From: Latescibacteria bacterium UBA6620
GTDB taxonomy: Bacteria > Latescibacterota > UBA2968
NCBI GenBank assembly: GCA_002433075.1
Contig: DJHM01000030.1
Location: 114,881-178,880, forward strand
Direction of reading: 5' to 3'
Length of the DNA: 64,000 nucleotides
The notes under the pieces were generated by a model. The model made no database searches and was not told where the DNA came from. It was given only the letters and a program-made list of their open reading frames with translations. How positions within the stretch are numbered: position 1 is the stretch's first letter; every line of letters begins with the position of its first letter. This document shows, one piece after another, positions 50,745 through 60,656 of the stretch. The translations under genes were made by a program, and so were the position numbers.

Positions 50745-52571
50745 GTGGGATCGAAAGCCACGCACATCCGCAACATTGCCATCATCGCGCACGTCGATCA
50801 CGGGAAGACGACCCTCGTCGATGGAATGCTTCACCAGACCAACGTCTTCCGTGATAACCAGCAGGTCGACGAGCGGGTTCTCGATTCGAACGACCTCGAA
50901 CGGGAGCGAGGCATCACCATCACCGCCAAGAACACCGCGGTTTTCTACGAACAGACCACGATCAACCTCGTCGACACACCGGGCCACGCCGATTTCGGGA
51001 GCGAGGTCGAGCGCATCCTCAATATGGTCGACGGCGTGCTCCTCCTCGTCGATGCCGTCGAGGGCCCGATGCCACAGACCCGGTTCGTGCTCCGTCACGC
51101 CCTCCAGCGCGGACTGAAAGCCATTCTGGTCGTCAACAAGATCGATCGGCACGCGGCACGCCCCGACTGGGTCGTCAACGAAACGTTCGATCTCTTCGTC
51201 GAACTCGGCGCCACAGACGAGCAGGCCGACTTCCCGGTCGTCTACACACGGGCGCTCGAGGCAAGAGCAGGCCACAGTCCCGAGGATCTCGCTGACGACC
51301 TTCGCCCTCTGTTCGAAACGATCGTCGACTACATCCCTGAACCCGTCGTCGACAGCGAAGCACCGGCCCGTCTTCTTGTCACCACACTCAACTACAGCAG
51401 CTACGTTGGAAAAATCGCCATCGGCCGGCTCTCCAGCGGGATGCTCGAACCCGGGCAGCCCATCGTCCTCGTGACCGAGGACCAGCCCCGACCCGGCCGT
51501 GTCGGGGAGGTCTTCACGTTCCGGAACCTGCAACGCGAAGCCCAGGAGGCCGTCTATGCCGGCAGCATCGTTGCCGTATCAGGCATCGAGGACGTGTCCA
51601 TCGGGGACACCATCGCCGCACCCGAGGACCCACGCCCCCTCCCGCGCATCGAGGTGGAACAACCGACAGTGCGGATGACATTCAGCGCGAACACAAGTCC
51701 TTTCTCTGGCCGATCAGGAAAGTTCCTTACCGGCCGTCAGATTCGGGCGCGACTCGTTCGGGAGCTGGAGAGCAACGTCGCCCTCCGAATGGAAGAAACC
51801 GAGACCGCTGGCGAATGGGTCGTTTCGGGACGGGGCGAACTCCACCTCGCCATCTTGATCGAAACGATGCGGCGCGAGGGATACGAGTTTTCCGTCAGCC
51901 AGCCGCAGGTTATCTACCGTGAAGGTGATCGCGGCCAGAGGCAGGAGCCGTTCGAAGAAGTCTACATCGAGATTCCCAGAGACTGCGTAGGCCCCGTCAC
52001 TGAGATGGTCAACCGACGCAAGGGGACGTTGACCGACACTCGCCACGCCGACGACGGTACGGTTCACAGCACCTATCTCATTCCGACGCGAGGGATGCTG
52101 GGATTCCGGCAGCCCTTCCTGACCTCGACCCAGGGAAACGGAATCTTCCACAGCGTATTCGAGAAATATGACGACTACGCGGGCCCCATCGAGTCGAGCG
52201 ACTTCGGATCCCTCGTCTCCCAGGACACCGGTCCGGCAACGGCATACGCACTCACCAACCTGCAGCAAAGAGGCACGTTCTTCGTCCCGCCCGGGGAGGA
52301 CGTATACAGCGGCCAGGTCATCGGACAGCACATCCGCAGTGGTGATCTCACGATCAACGTGTGTAGAGCCAAGGTCGGCACGGGCCACCGAACAAGACCC
52401 ACCAAAGACGCCGAACACCTCGCCCCCCATCGTACGATGTCACTCGACGACGCGATCGAGTACCTGGATACGGATGACCTGCTGGAGGTAACCCCGGACG
52501 CACTACGCATCCGAAAGAAGGAACTGCGTCACGAAATCCGGGAAAAAGCCGCCAAGCGTGCAGAGTTGTAG
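50745..52571 (+). CDS. typA: Ribosome-associated GTPase TypA/BipA
   Basis: 608 residues, family length. The EF-G-like G domain has AHVDHGKTT (P-loop), ERERGITITAKN (switch I), VDTPGHADFG (switch II) and NKIDR. Later blocks GRGELHLAIL, TRGMLGFRQ and the C-terminal GMxG-type RCRAK region, here VCRAKVGTGHRTRPTKDAE, are those of TypA. It assists ribosome assembly and translation under stress and cold. I chose the GTG at 50745 because it starts directly before the conserved KATHIRNIAIIAHVDHG; open frame upstream begins with TTG. Confidence 0.95.
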   Translation: MGSKATHIRNIAIIAHVDHGKTTLVDGMLHQTNVFRDNQQVDERVLDSNDLERERGITITAKNTAVFYEQTTINLVDTPGHADFGSEVERILNMVDGVLLLVDAVEGPMPQTRFVLRHALQRGLKAILVVNKIDRHAARPDWVVNETFDLFVELGATDEQADFPVVYTRALEARAGHSPEDLADDLRPLFETIVDYIPEPVVDSEAPARLLVTTLNYSSYVGKIAIGRLSSGMLEPGQPIVLVTEDQPRPGRVGEVFTFRNLQREAQEAVYAGSIVAVSGIEDVSIGDTIAAPEDPRPLPRIEVEQPTVRMTFSANTSPFSGRSGKFLTGRQIRARLVRELESNVALRMEETETAGEWVVSGRGELHLAILIETMRREGYEFSVSQPQVIYREGDRGQRQEPFEEVYIEIPRDCVGPVTEMVNRRKGTLTDTRHADDGTVHSTYLIPTRGMLGFRQPFLTSTQGNGIFHSVFEKYDDYAGPIESSDFGSLVSQDTGPATAYALTNLQQRGTFFVPPGEDVYSGQVIGQHIRSGDLTINVCRAKVGTGHRTRPTKDAEHLAPHRTMSLDDAIEYLDTDDLLEVTPDALRIRKKELRHEIREKAAKRAEL

Positions 52572-52645
52572 CCTTTTCTTTCCCAGGATGAATCGCCTAT
52601 TTTACTCCCTGGCCCTTCGCTCCAAATCTCTGAAAATCGAGCTCG

Positions 52646-54628
52646 ATGACACGACGGGTAACCCTCTATCTCGCCGTTCTGATCCTCTGCCTGCCCTCGA
52701 TCAGCCGAGGAGACGCCGTCCCGCTGACCAGAGGCGAGTACCGGCTCGGCGATTCCCCTCAGACGCCTGAATCGGGTCTCGCCTGGCTGACCGCCGAACT
52801 CGACAGCCCCGAGTGGCGGCCCTTCGACCTGGTTGACGGGCACCCTTCCAACGGATTCCATCACGCCTGGCGTCGATATCGACTTCCTGACCGGACCTTC
52901 GAAGATCCCACGCTCCTGATCCGAGAGCCACCCGCCTTCGAGGCCCATCTGGGCGGCCGATTGATCTATAAGGCCGGTCAGCTCCACGCGGATACACAAA
53001 ACAAAGTGATGCATCACGTGTGGCACCTCGTGCAGTTGCCGGAAGAAGTGGCCGGAAAGACGCTGTTCATCCGGGCCTACTCGGAGCATCCACACTGGCT
53101 CGAACACCCCTGCAATGTTTCCATCGGTTCTTCAACCGACCACTTCCTGTCGATGGTTCGAAGGGAACTCCCCCAGACCATCGTCAGTGCATTCCTTCTT
53201 CTGATCGGTCTGGGTTATATTTACATCTACCTTCGCCGCGGCGAACCCGCCGCAGTCTCGCTCGCGGTTCTATCCGGATGAGTCGGACTGTTCTCATTGA
53301 TGCACGCGGACATCGCCTGGATGATCTTCAGGCCCTCCCTTCTCACGTGGTATGTACCACACGTCCCGTTGTTCGTTTTTCCGATCGGGCTGTGGTTGTT
53401 CTTGAGCGACCTGGTGGGCGGTCGTTGCCGAGCGATGAGACACTTGGCTCTGGCGCAGGGCATCATCGCCCTGGTTGCCATGCTCCTCGACGTCACATAT
53501 ATCTACCCGATGCTGATGACCACGCCATATATGGTCGTCCTGTCTCTGAGCCTGTTCTTAAGCGCAGGTGCCACATTTTATTTCCTCAGCCAGAACAGAG
53601 TTTCGGATCGGTCAGACACCCACGACAGGAGGCTCGTCCTCGCGGGTTACGGGGTCCTCACTCTGGCTGCGACCCACGATCTGCTGGCCGGGTTCAGGGT
53701 GATCCCGTTCGTCATCTCCCTGGCCGCGATCCTGGAACAACGTTTCGCCCGGGCCCACGATCGTCTTGAAGAAGCCAATCGGACGCTCGAACAACGTGTC
53801 GAAGCGCGCACGGCCGACCTGGCAACGAAGAACTTGGATTGTGAAAGAGCGATGAACGATCTACGGACCACCCAGCAGCAACTCGTCGTCAGAGAGAAAA
53901 TGGCCTCCCTCGGCGATCTGGTCGCCGGCGTCGCCCACGAGGTCAACACGCCCATCGGCACGGTCAACAGCTCAGCCGATGTCGCCAAACGATGCATCGA
54001 GAAGCTCGAAGACACGATCGGCCAGAGCTCCGCGGCTGAGGAACTCCGGGAAAGTCGGCCCTATCAGCAACCGATTCAGATCCTGAAGGAAAACGCGGGG
54101 CTGATTCGGGCAGCCGGAGAACGGATCTCCACCATCGTGCGAAGCCTGCGGAGCTTTGCGCGACTCGAGGAGGCCGAGTATCAGGCGGCGGACGTTCACA
54201 TCGGACTCGACAGCACGCTGGACCTCGTCAACCACGAACTCAAGAACCGGATCGAGATCGTAAAGAACTACGGCGAGCTGGCGATGATCGACTGCTACCC
54301 AAACAAGCTCAACCAGGTCTTTATGAATCTGCTCATCAACGGGTCGCAGGCCATCGAGGGGACGGGTACAATCACGCTGCCCACCCGACTCGACGGGGAC
54401 GAAGTCGAGGTTCAGATCGCGGACACCGGCAAGGGCATCCCTGCCGAAAACCTCGAAAAGATCTTCGACCCCGGTTTCACGACGAAAGGTGTCGGCGTCG
54501 GGCTGGGTCTGACCATCAGCTTCGCCATCATCGAAGATCACAGGGGGCGCATTTCGGTCGACAGCGTAGTCGACCAGGGCACGACGTTCACGATCCGCCT
54601 TCCCGTATCGGGCGAGAGCACCCCCTGA
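52646..54628 (+). pseudogene. 7TM-type sensor histidine kinase with in-frame TGA
   Basis: The first 211 codons give a signal peptide, a periplasmic DISMED2-like beta domain and the first membrane helix. A TGA at 53279-53281 follows; the same frame then continues without another stop to 54628: more membrane helices, a coiled linker (LEEANRTLEQRVEARTADL), the H-box VAHEVNTPIGTV with the phospho-His, and an HATPase domain with NLLINGSQAIE, DTGKGIP, FTTKGVGVGLGLTIS. A Trp codon (TGG) changed to TGA would account for the break. Restarting at 53300 could make a sensorless kinase. No response regulator is adjacent. Confidence 0.78.
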
Positions 54629-54778
54629 TGCGCTAAATCAACGATCCCCGGTAATGCCTACTCTGCGAGCTTCAGTGGTACACTGTCATTCGCAAGGCGC
54701 GGTCGCGCACAGCGCACGACAGGCAGCAGGTGATCGATCTCATCGAACAGTCCAACCTTTGACTACTTCTCAGATCCA

Positions 54779-55651
54779 ATGACAATCGGGCTCATTGGCC
54801 TCGGGCTCGTCGGCTCGGCCCTCGTCGATCGCTTCCAGTCGGCGGGGTTCAGCGTCATCGGTTACGACATCGATCCCAACAAGGTGGCTTCCGCAATCGA
54901 TCGTGGAATGGTTCGTGGAGAGTCCATCGGTCACGTGGCAGAATCGGCGAGACGAACCGTGCTTTCCCTTCCGGATTCAGACACCGTCGATGACGTCGTC
55001 CACGGCGAAGCAGGTTTGCTGTCCGCAATTCAGACTGATGATCTCATCGTGGACACCACGACATCGGACCCCGAGCGAACGGTCGGGGTCGCTCGTCAGG
55101 TGAGCGAGATGAACGCTCATTTTCTCGACGCCACGATCCTCGGGTCGAGCAAGATGGTCGGCGACGGAACGTCACTCGCCCTCGTCGGCGGTGACGCAGC
55201 CCAGGTGGATCGTGCCCGGGACATCCTCGATGCGTTGGCTCGAAAGTCCTTCCATATGGGCCCGAACGGGAAAGGCGCGGAAGCCAAACTCGTCCTCAAC
55301 CTCGTTCTTGGGCTCAACCGTCTCGTGATGGCCGAAGGACTGATGCTCGGACGCCGGGCGGGCATCAACCTCAACACCTTGCTCGAAGCGCTCCGGGAAG
55401 GCGCCGCCTACTCCCGTCAGATGGACAGCAAGGGCGACAAGATGATCGAAGAAGAATTCTCACCAGAAGCGCGGCTTTCCCAACACCTCAAGGACGTCGG
55501 TTTGATTCTGGATCTGGGAATGAAGTTGGACACCAAACTTCCCGTTAGCGCACTCCACGCCGAGATCCTCCGCCAAGGCGTTTCTTCGGGATTCGGAGAT
55601 GCCGACAACAGCGCGGTCATCAAGGCGCTCGAACATTTTATCGATCGATAG
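54779..55651 (+). CDS. 3-hydroxyisobutyrate dehydrogenase-family oxidoreductase
   Basis: 290 residues. NAD-binding GLIGLGLVGSALVDRF, the substrate-binding DATILGSSKMVGDG and the catalytic Lys in GPNGKGAEAKLVLN identify the beta-hydroxyacid dehydrogenase family, which oxidises 3-hydroxyisobutyrate, tartronate semialdehyde or similar acids. It is followed after six bases by a D-2-hydroxyacid dehydrogenase gene, suggesting a shared hydroxyacid pathway. Confidence 0.9.
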   Translation: MTIGLIGLGLVGSALVDRFQSAGFSVIGYDIDPNKVASAIDRGMVRGESIGHVAESARRTVLSLPDSDTVDDVVHGEAGLLSAIQTDDLIVDTTTSDPERTVGVARQVSEMNAHFLDATILGSSKMVGDGTSLALVGGDAAQVDRARDILDALARKSFHMGPNGKGAEAKLVLNLVLGLNRLVMAEGLMLGRRAGINLNTLLEALREGAAYSRQMDSKGDKMIEEEFSPEARLSQHLKDVGLILDLGMKLDTKLPVSALHAEILRQGVSSGFGDADNSAVIKALEHFIDR

Positions 55652-55657
55652 CCCCGG

Positions 55658-56611
55658 ATGAAAATGCTCCTCCACCCCAGAATCGCAGACAAAGGCCGCC
55701 AGCGTCTCTGTGAAACGTATCCCGACCACGAGTTCATTCTTCTGGCGGAGAACGAAGATCCTCTCCCCTACGCCGGCGAAATCGAAGCCACCTTCTCGGT
55801 GGTAACGGATGAATTCATTCGGGCCGCCCCCCACCTGAAATGGATCCAGGTTCTCAGCGCGGGCATCAACAATTACCCCCTGGATCTCATTATCGACCGC
55901 GGCATTCTCCTCACGAATGCGGCGGGCAACTACGGTCCAAATATGGCCGACCACACGATGGCTTTCATCCTGATGTTCAGCCGCGACATCGATCGTGTTC
56001 GTCGTGAACTGAGGACGGATGGGTGGCCGGTAAACAAGCGGACCCCAGACCCGGGCGAATTGACCGGCCAGACCCTCCTCATCGTCGGTCTCGGAGGGAT
56101 CGGACTCGGAACGGCCAGACGAGCAGCCGCGTTCGGGATGCGCATCCTCGCCACACGCCATCATTCCGATCGCCCCGTGCCCGATTTCGTCGAGGCCGTC
56201 CATCCCCCCAACGCCCTTCACGAACTGCTTCCCGGGGCCGACTGGGTCGCCGTCTGCGTTCCCCACACGCCGGACACCGTCGACCTCATCCAGGACCCGG
56301 AGTTCGCACGGATGAAGCCCAACGCTCGCATTCTTTGCACTACGCGCGGCGGCATCATCAACACCGAAGCCTTGATGCGCGCCCTGGATAACGGCCAGAT
56401 CGCCGGCGCCGGCCTCGACGTCACCGATCCCGAACCCCTTCCGATGGATCACCCACTCTGGAACTACGACAACGTCATCATCACCCCGCACACGTCGGGA
56501 TACGCCGCAAGCGCCAACCAGCGTCTCGAGGATCTCGTCGTCGAAAACACCGGGCGCTACCTGTCCGGCCGTCCCCTTCGAAATCAGGTCAACTTCGATC
56601 TCAGGTACTGA
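55658..56611 (+). CDS. D-isomer-specific 2-hydroxyacid dehydrogenase
   Basis: 317 residues. The NAD-binding motif is GLGGIGLGTARRA, and the catalytic Arg, Glu and His lie in CTTRGG, DVTDPEPLP and TPHTSG. The family reduces 2-keto acids to D-2-hydroxyacids or the reverse (lactate, glycerate, glyoxylate). The substrate is not clear. It overlaps neither neighbour; a GTG-started acetyltransferase gene begins two bases after its stop. Confidence 0.92.
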   Translation: MKMLLHPRIADKGRQRLCETYPDHEFILLAENEDPLPYAGEIEATFSVVTDEFIRAAPHLKWIQVLSAGINNYPLDLIIDRGILLTNAAGNYGPNMADHTMAFILMFSRDIDRVRRELRTDGWPVNKRTPDPGELTGQTLLIVGLGGIGLGTARRAAAFGMRILATRHHSDRPVPDFVEAVHPPNALHELLPGADWVAVCVPHTPDTVDLIQDPEFARMKPNARILCTTRGGIINTEALMRALDNGQIAGAGLDVTDPEPLPMDHPLWNYDNVIITPHTSGYAASANQRLEDLVVENTGRYLSGRPLRNQVNFDLRY

Positions 56612-56612
56612 T

Positions 56613-57068
56613 GTGAGCTACGACATTCGTAGAATCGACCTCGAAGACATTGAGACCTTCATTCATTTCCGCGAGCAGATGTTCATCGAAGTGGGGATGG
56701 CCGAAAACGCCGGTTCGATGAGCCAGGCAAGCATTGCCTACTTCACTGAGAAGATCCCCTCCGGTGACTTCGTGGGCTGGCTTGCAGAAACGACCGACGG
56801 AGAACCAGCCGCCTCGGCTGGCTTGTCGATCTACCACCTCTCTCCGAAACCCACCAATATCTCCGGCCGCTACGGTTACCTCTCGAGTTTCTACACGATG
56901 CCCCTTCACCGACGCAAGGGACTGGCACGAAAACTCCTCGACGCCGCAACACGCCATGCAAGAGAGATCGACCTTCCCGTCCTGAAACTCCACGCCTCTC
57001 CCTACGGCAGACCGATCTATCTGGAAGCGGGATTCGAGGATCTGAATGAGATGGGGTTGGTGCTGTAG
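56613..57068 (+). CDS. GNAT-family N-acetyltransferase
   Basis: 151 residues from a GTG at 56613. The acetyl-CoA motif is LHRRKGLARKLLDAATRHA after YLSSFYTMP, and the C-terminal part is YLEAGFEDLNEMGLVL. It acetylates an unknown amine. It is the third gene of a tight plus-strand run with the two hydroxyacid dehydrogenases. Confidence 0.86.
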   Translation: MSYDIRRIDLEDIETFIHFREQMFIEVGMAENAGSMSQASIAYFTEKIPSGDFVGWLAETTDGEPAASAGLSIYHLSPKPTNISGRYGYLSSFYTMPLHRRKGLARKLLDAATRHAREIDLPVLKLHASPYGRPIYLEAGFEDLNEMGLVL

Positions 57069-57136
57069 TACCGTTACGGCACAGGATTTGCCTTCGCTTT
57101 CGAGCAGGGGAGCAGGCGTGGCAACGGATTCGTTCC

Positions 57137-57153
57137 AGCTATCCGCGATAGCT
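57137..57153. repeat. Inverted repeat upstream of the four-helix-bundle gene
   Basis: AGCTATC-CGC-GATAGCT is a perfect seven-base inverted repeat ending about 20 bases before the TTG start of the next gene. It could be an operator or a short hairpin; there is no T-run, so it is not a terminator. Confidence 0.4.
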
Positions 57154-57173
57154 ATCTCGAAAGGGAAGAGCGA

Positions 57174-57560
57174 TTGGCAACTATCAGGCACCATACTGAG
57201 CTCGGGGTCTACCAGATTGCATTTGAAGCAGCGATGGAGATCTTCGAGCTATCGAAGGGATTCCCGCGAGAAGAACAGTATGCGCTGACCGATCAGATCA
57301 GACGAGCATCGCGAAATGTGTGTGCCAACATAACCGAAGCCTGGCGTAAACGGAGATACCGCGGTGCATTCGTCCTGCGTCTGTCAGATGCGGACGGGGA
57401 AGTTGCGGAAACAACAACGTGGATTGAGTTCTCGAAGTCCTTCGGTTACATTGACGGTCGAACGGCAGCCGATCTGACAAAGCGATATGATCATATCCTT
57501 GGCATCCTTGTGAATATGATGACGAAGCCCTCGCGTTGGATCTTGGAACCGTTACACTGA
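57174..57560 (+). CDS. Four-helix-bundle protein (S23/23S-rRNA-IVS family)
   Basis: 128 residues from a TTG at 57174 with AAAGGGAAGAG upstream. AMEIFELSKGFPREEQYALTDQIRRASRNVCANITEAW is the signature of the S23 family, first found in intervening sequences of 23S rRNA genes and also near mobile and variable regions; its function is unknown. Its base composition looks lower in GC than its neighbours, so it may be a recent arrival. The usual end is truncated only slightly. Confidence 0.85.
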   Translation: MATIRHHTELGVYQIAFEAAMEIFELSKGFPREEQYALTDQIRRASRNVCANITEAWRKRRYRGAFVLRLSDADGEVAETTTWIEFSKSFGYIDGRTAADLTKRYDHILGILVNMMTKPSRWILEPLH

Positions 57561-57607
57561 CACACCTGCTCCCGCCAACGCCCGCTCGAAGTTGAAAGGT
57601 TTTTTCA

Positions 57608-58375
57608 ATGCCCCCCAATGTGATGAAGCAGAAACTCCTCAACGGCGAGCCGGCGTTCGGAGTGTCAATAATGATTCCTTCGCCACAGCTCGTGGAAATG
57701 GTCGGGAAGCTCGGGTTCGATTGGGTCTTGATCGATTGCGAGCACGGGACGATCAACCCCGAGACGGTCGAAACGCTCGCGATGGCGGCGGAATCGGTGG
57801 GGCTCACAGCGATCGCTCGGCCCCGGACCCGCGACGCGGCCGACATTCAGCAAGTGATGGATCGGGGAGTCGCTGGTGTACAGGTGCCGCACGTCATCAC
57901 CGCCGATGATGCTCGTGCGGTCGTCAACGCCGTCAAGTACCACCCAAACGGCACACGGGGTTTGGCCGCTGGGACCCGGCCCGCAAATTATGGGTTCGGG
58001 ATCTCCCAGTCCGAATATGTCGAGATGGCCAATCGGGAGTCGCTCATCTGCGTTCAGTTCGAAGACAAAGAAGCCCTCGATCACGTCGACGAAATCCTCG
58101 ACGTGGATCACATCGACGTCTTCTTCGTCGGGCCCTCTGACCTTTCACAATCGATGGGACATCCGGGTCAATATGACGAACCGAGTGTCGCGGCAGCCAT
58201 CGATTCCACCTTCAAGAAGACGCTTGCCGCGGGGAAAGTCGCAGGCACACCGGCCAACGCCGACAAGGTCCGTGCAACACTCGACCGAGGTGTGCTGTAT
58301 ATGTACACCCACGTCACCAAGCTCCTGGGCGCCGCGGTTGATGGCTACTTCGAAGCGGCCGGCCGTCAGAGCTGA
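57608..58375 (+). CDS. HpcH/HpaI-family aldolase
   Basis: 255 residues. VLIDCEHGTINPETV carries the Glu metal ligand, and IARPRTRDAADIQQVMDRGVAGVQVPHV the Arg and barrel-lining strand; VFFVGPSDLSQSMG follows. HpaI-type class II aldolases cleave 4-hydroxy-2-ketoacids to pyruvate or a keto acid and an aldehyde. With the two hydroxyacid dehydrogenases upstream, a keto/hydroxyacid degradation route is likely. Confidence 0.9.
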   Translation: MPPNVMKQKLLNGEPAFGVSIMIPSPQLVEMVGKLGFDWVLIDCEHGTINPETVETLAMAAESVGLTAIARPRTRDAADIQQVMDRGVAGVQVPHVITADDARAVVNAVKYHPNGTRGLAAGTRPANYGFGISQSEYVEMANRESLICVQFEDKEALDHVDEILDVDHIDVFFVGPSDLSQSMGHPGQYDEPSVAAAIDSTFKKTLAAGKVAGTPANADKVRATLDRGVLYMYTHVTKLLGAAVDGYFEAAGRQS

Positions 58376-58397
58376 CCCTCACCCTCTCCCAACGGCG

Positions 58398-59111
58398 ATG
58401 AACACACAAGCCTCAACGACCCCAACCATCGGGATCACGACGAGCCACGAAATCGGCGAGGCCGGCGATCGCCTGACGCTCGACACGAACTACATCTCTG
58501 CCATAGAACTTGCGGGTGGGGTCCCACTTGTGATCCCCGTTCTGACCTCGCTGGAAGCGATGCACATCGCCGTCTCTCGGATCGACGCGCTTGTGATCCC
58601 GGGTGGACCTGGAATCACGGAAGGTCTGATCGGCGACCTGCCCAATGACCTCCCGCCTGTCTCCGACGAACGAAACCAGTCTGACCGTTTCGCCCTGGAA
58701 TCCTCGTTGGAAAAAGGATTTCCCGTCCTGGGGATCTGCTATGGGATGCAACTCATCAACGCTGTCCACGGCGGGACCCTCTACGGCGACGTAGAACGCG
58801 ACTGTGGTGTCAAGCCTCATCATCCACGCCGTTCCCACGCGAAGTCGATCCAACACAATGTTTCCCTCGAACCGGACACCCACCTTTCCGCGTCGATCGC
58901 CTCGGCGGATCCCGTGAACAGCTTTCACGTTCAGGCCGTCGCCGAACTCGGAGACGACCTTGTTCTGACGCTTCGGAGCGAGGACGGATTGGTCGAAGGA
59001 TTCGAATCTACTGACGGGCGCACGACCGGGGTCCAGTTTCACCCGGAACGCCAACCCGGCACCGTGTGGGACCACCTTTTCACCGACCTCGTCGCGAAGG
59101 CTCGTCGTTAG
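58398..59111 (+). CDS. Class I glutamine amidotransferase-like (peptidase C26)
   Basis: 237 residues from the ATG at 58398. GICYGMQLIN holds the nucleophilic Cys and VQFHPE the catalytic His and Glu. PGGPGITEGL and NSFHVQAV are those of gamma-glutamyl-GABA hydrolase (PuuD-like) enzymes, which release glutamate from gamma-glutamyl amines. The gene overlaps nothing and lies 22 bases after the aldolase gene. Confidence 0.9.
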   Translation: MNTQASTTPTIGITTSHEIGEAGDRLTLDTNYISAIELAGGVPLVIPVLTSLEAMHIAVSRIDALVIPGGPGITEGLIGDLPNDLPPVSDERNQSDRFALESSLEKGFPVLGICYGMQLINAVHGGTLYGDVERDCGVKPHHPRRSHAKSIQHNVSLEPDTHLSASIASADPVNSFHVQAVAELGDDLVLTLRSEDGLVEGFESTDGRTTGVQFHPERQPGTVWDHLFTDLVAKARR

Positions 59112-59140
59112 TCACAACGCACTACTTTACGAAAGACACG

Positions 59141-59716
59141 ATGGCCAGATCGGACGCGGACAGGTGGAACGCTCGCTACGCCGAACAGGAAGAGACCGAC
59201 TCGGAGCCGATCCCCTTCCTCGTGGACCGCGCGGAGGGCCTGGGATCGGGAAAGGCGCTCGTCTTGGCCGCCGGGACCGGCCGGAATGCTGTCTACCTCG
59301 CTGGGCAGGGATTCGACGTCACCGCACTCGACGTATCAAGCGTGGGGCTGGAAAAATGTCGCAGACTCGCTGATGATCGAGGCGTTCGAATCCAGACCCT
59401 CTGCGCAGATCTCGAGGCATTCGATCTCGGGGAATCGGAATACAACCTGATTACCAAGATCTATTTCTACCAGCCATCGCTCTTCCCGTCCATTCGTCGC
59501 GCCCTGAAGCCGGGCGGTCGGTTCTTTTTCCAGACCTTTTCGAGAAAACACGCAGAGGTCGGGACCTTCGGACCGAAGAACCCCGACTACCTCGCTCACC
59601 AGGCCGCAGTCATCGAGCCGTTCACAGACGACCGAATTCGTTACTATGAAGAGACCGTTGAAGAGACGGACGCAGACAGGGAAGCCACCATCCGGATGAT
59701 TGCCGAAAGGCGTTGA
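59141..59716 (+). CDS. TehB-like SAM-dependent methyltransferase
   Basis: 191 residues from the ATG at 59141. The SAM site is LVLAAGTGRNAVYLAGQG, followed by VTALDVSSVGLEKC and LCADLEAFDLGE. TehB and thiopurine-type methyltransferases of this size methylate oxyanions of tellurium or selenium or small thiols. A PhnD/selenate-type transporter lies directly downstream, so a role in selenium or tellurium detoxification is possible but inferred. Confidence 0.85.
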   Translation: MARSDADRWNARYAEQEETDSEPIPFLVDRAEGLGSGKALVLAAGTGRNAVYLAGQGFDVTALDVSSVGLEKCRRLADDRGVRIQTLCADLEAFDLGESEYNLITKIYFYQPSLFPSIRRALKPGGRFFFQTFSRKHAEVGTFGPKNPDYLAHQAAVIEPFTDDRIRYYEETVEETDADREATIRMIAERR

Positions 59717-59794
59717 CCCCGGTACCCAAGATTGCTTTCGTTGAGCCGCCTTTCGTCCCCTGGATCGCACACCTTATCACGAGGATGAACGCAG

Positions 59795-60652
59795 ATGAAA
59801 CCAGTAAGAATGGCCATCCTTCTGACTCTCGCCCTGACGACCGCACCCCTGGCTCAAACGTTCCATTTTACCGCGATTCCGGATCAAAACACCGCAAGGC
59901 TCAAGGAACGTTTCGACAAGATCGCGACGTATTTGTCTGACAAGCTCGAGGTCCCCACGAAATATATCCCCGTGAAGTCCTACTCCGCCTCGGTCGCCGC
60001 CTTCAAGAACAACGACGTTCAACTCGCGTGGTTCGGCGGACTTTCGGGGGTTCAGGCCCGTCGTGCGGTACCGGGCGCGCAGGCCATCGCACAGGGCGAA
60101 GAGGATATGGCCTTCGTAACCTACTTCATCGCCAACACGAGCACGGGACTTGAGGCCTCCGACGGTTTTCCCGCGGCCATCGAAGCCCACACATTCACTT
60201 TCGGATCCAAGGGGTCGACCTCCGGCCGCCTGATGCCTGAATTCTTCATTCGTCGGCATTTCCAGAAGTCTCCCAACCAGATATTCAAACGTGTGGGGTT
60301 CAGCGGGGACCATTCCAAGACGATCGCCCTCGTCCAATCTGGGAGCTATCAGGTCGGGGCGGTGAACTTTGCGGTCTGGGAGAAAGAGGTGAAAGCCGGA
60401 ATCATCGATACCAGCAAGGTCAGAGTGATCTGGAAGACCCCGACATATCCTGATTACAACTGGAGCATCCGGGGCGATGCCGACGCCGCCTACGGAGAAG
60501 GGTTCATCGCCAGGGTGAAGGACGCGCTCTTATCGATGAGCGACCGGAATCTCCTCGATTCCTTCCCCCGCGCGAAATTCATAGCCGCAGATAACAAGAT
60601 GTACGAGCCGATTCTCGAAACCGCCGTCGACGTGGGCATCATCGAGAAGTAG
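59795..60652 (+). CDS. PhnD/selenate-type ABC transporter substrate-binding protein
   Basis: 285 residues. A signal peptide (about 1-20) precedes FTAIPDQNTARLKERF, which with VPVKSYSASVAAFKNNDVQLAWFGGLSG and GSKGSTSGRLMPEFFI is typical of the putative selenate-binding subgroup of PhnD-like periplasmic proteins. It would deliver an oxyanion or phosphonate to the downstream ATPase and permease. The actual ligand is not proven. Confidence 0.88.
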   Translation: MKPVRMAILLTLALTTAPLAQTFHFTAIPDQNTARLKERFDKIATYLSDKLEVPTKYIPVKSYSASVAAFKNNDVQLAWFGGLSGVQARRAVPGAQAIAQGEEDMAFVTYFIANTSTGLEASDGFPAAIEAHTFTFGSKGSTSGRLMPEFFIRRHFQKSPNQIFKRVGFSGDHSKTIALVQSGSYQVGAVNFAVWEKEVKAGIIDTSKVRVIWKTPTYPDYNWSIRGDADAAYGEGFIARVKDALLSMSDRNLLDSFPRAKFIAADNKMYEPILETAVDVGIIEK

Positions 60653-60656
60653 CTGG

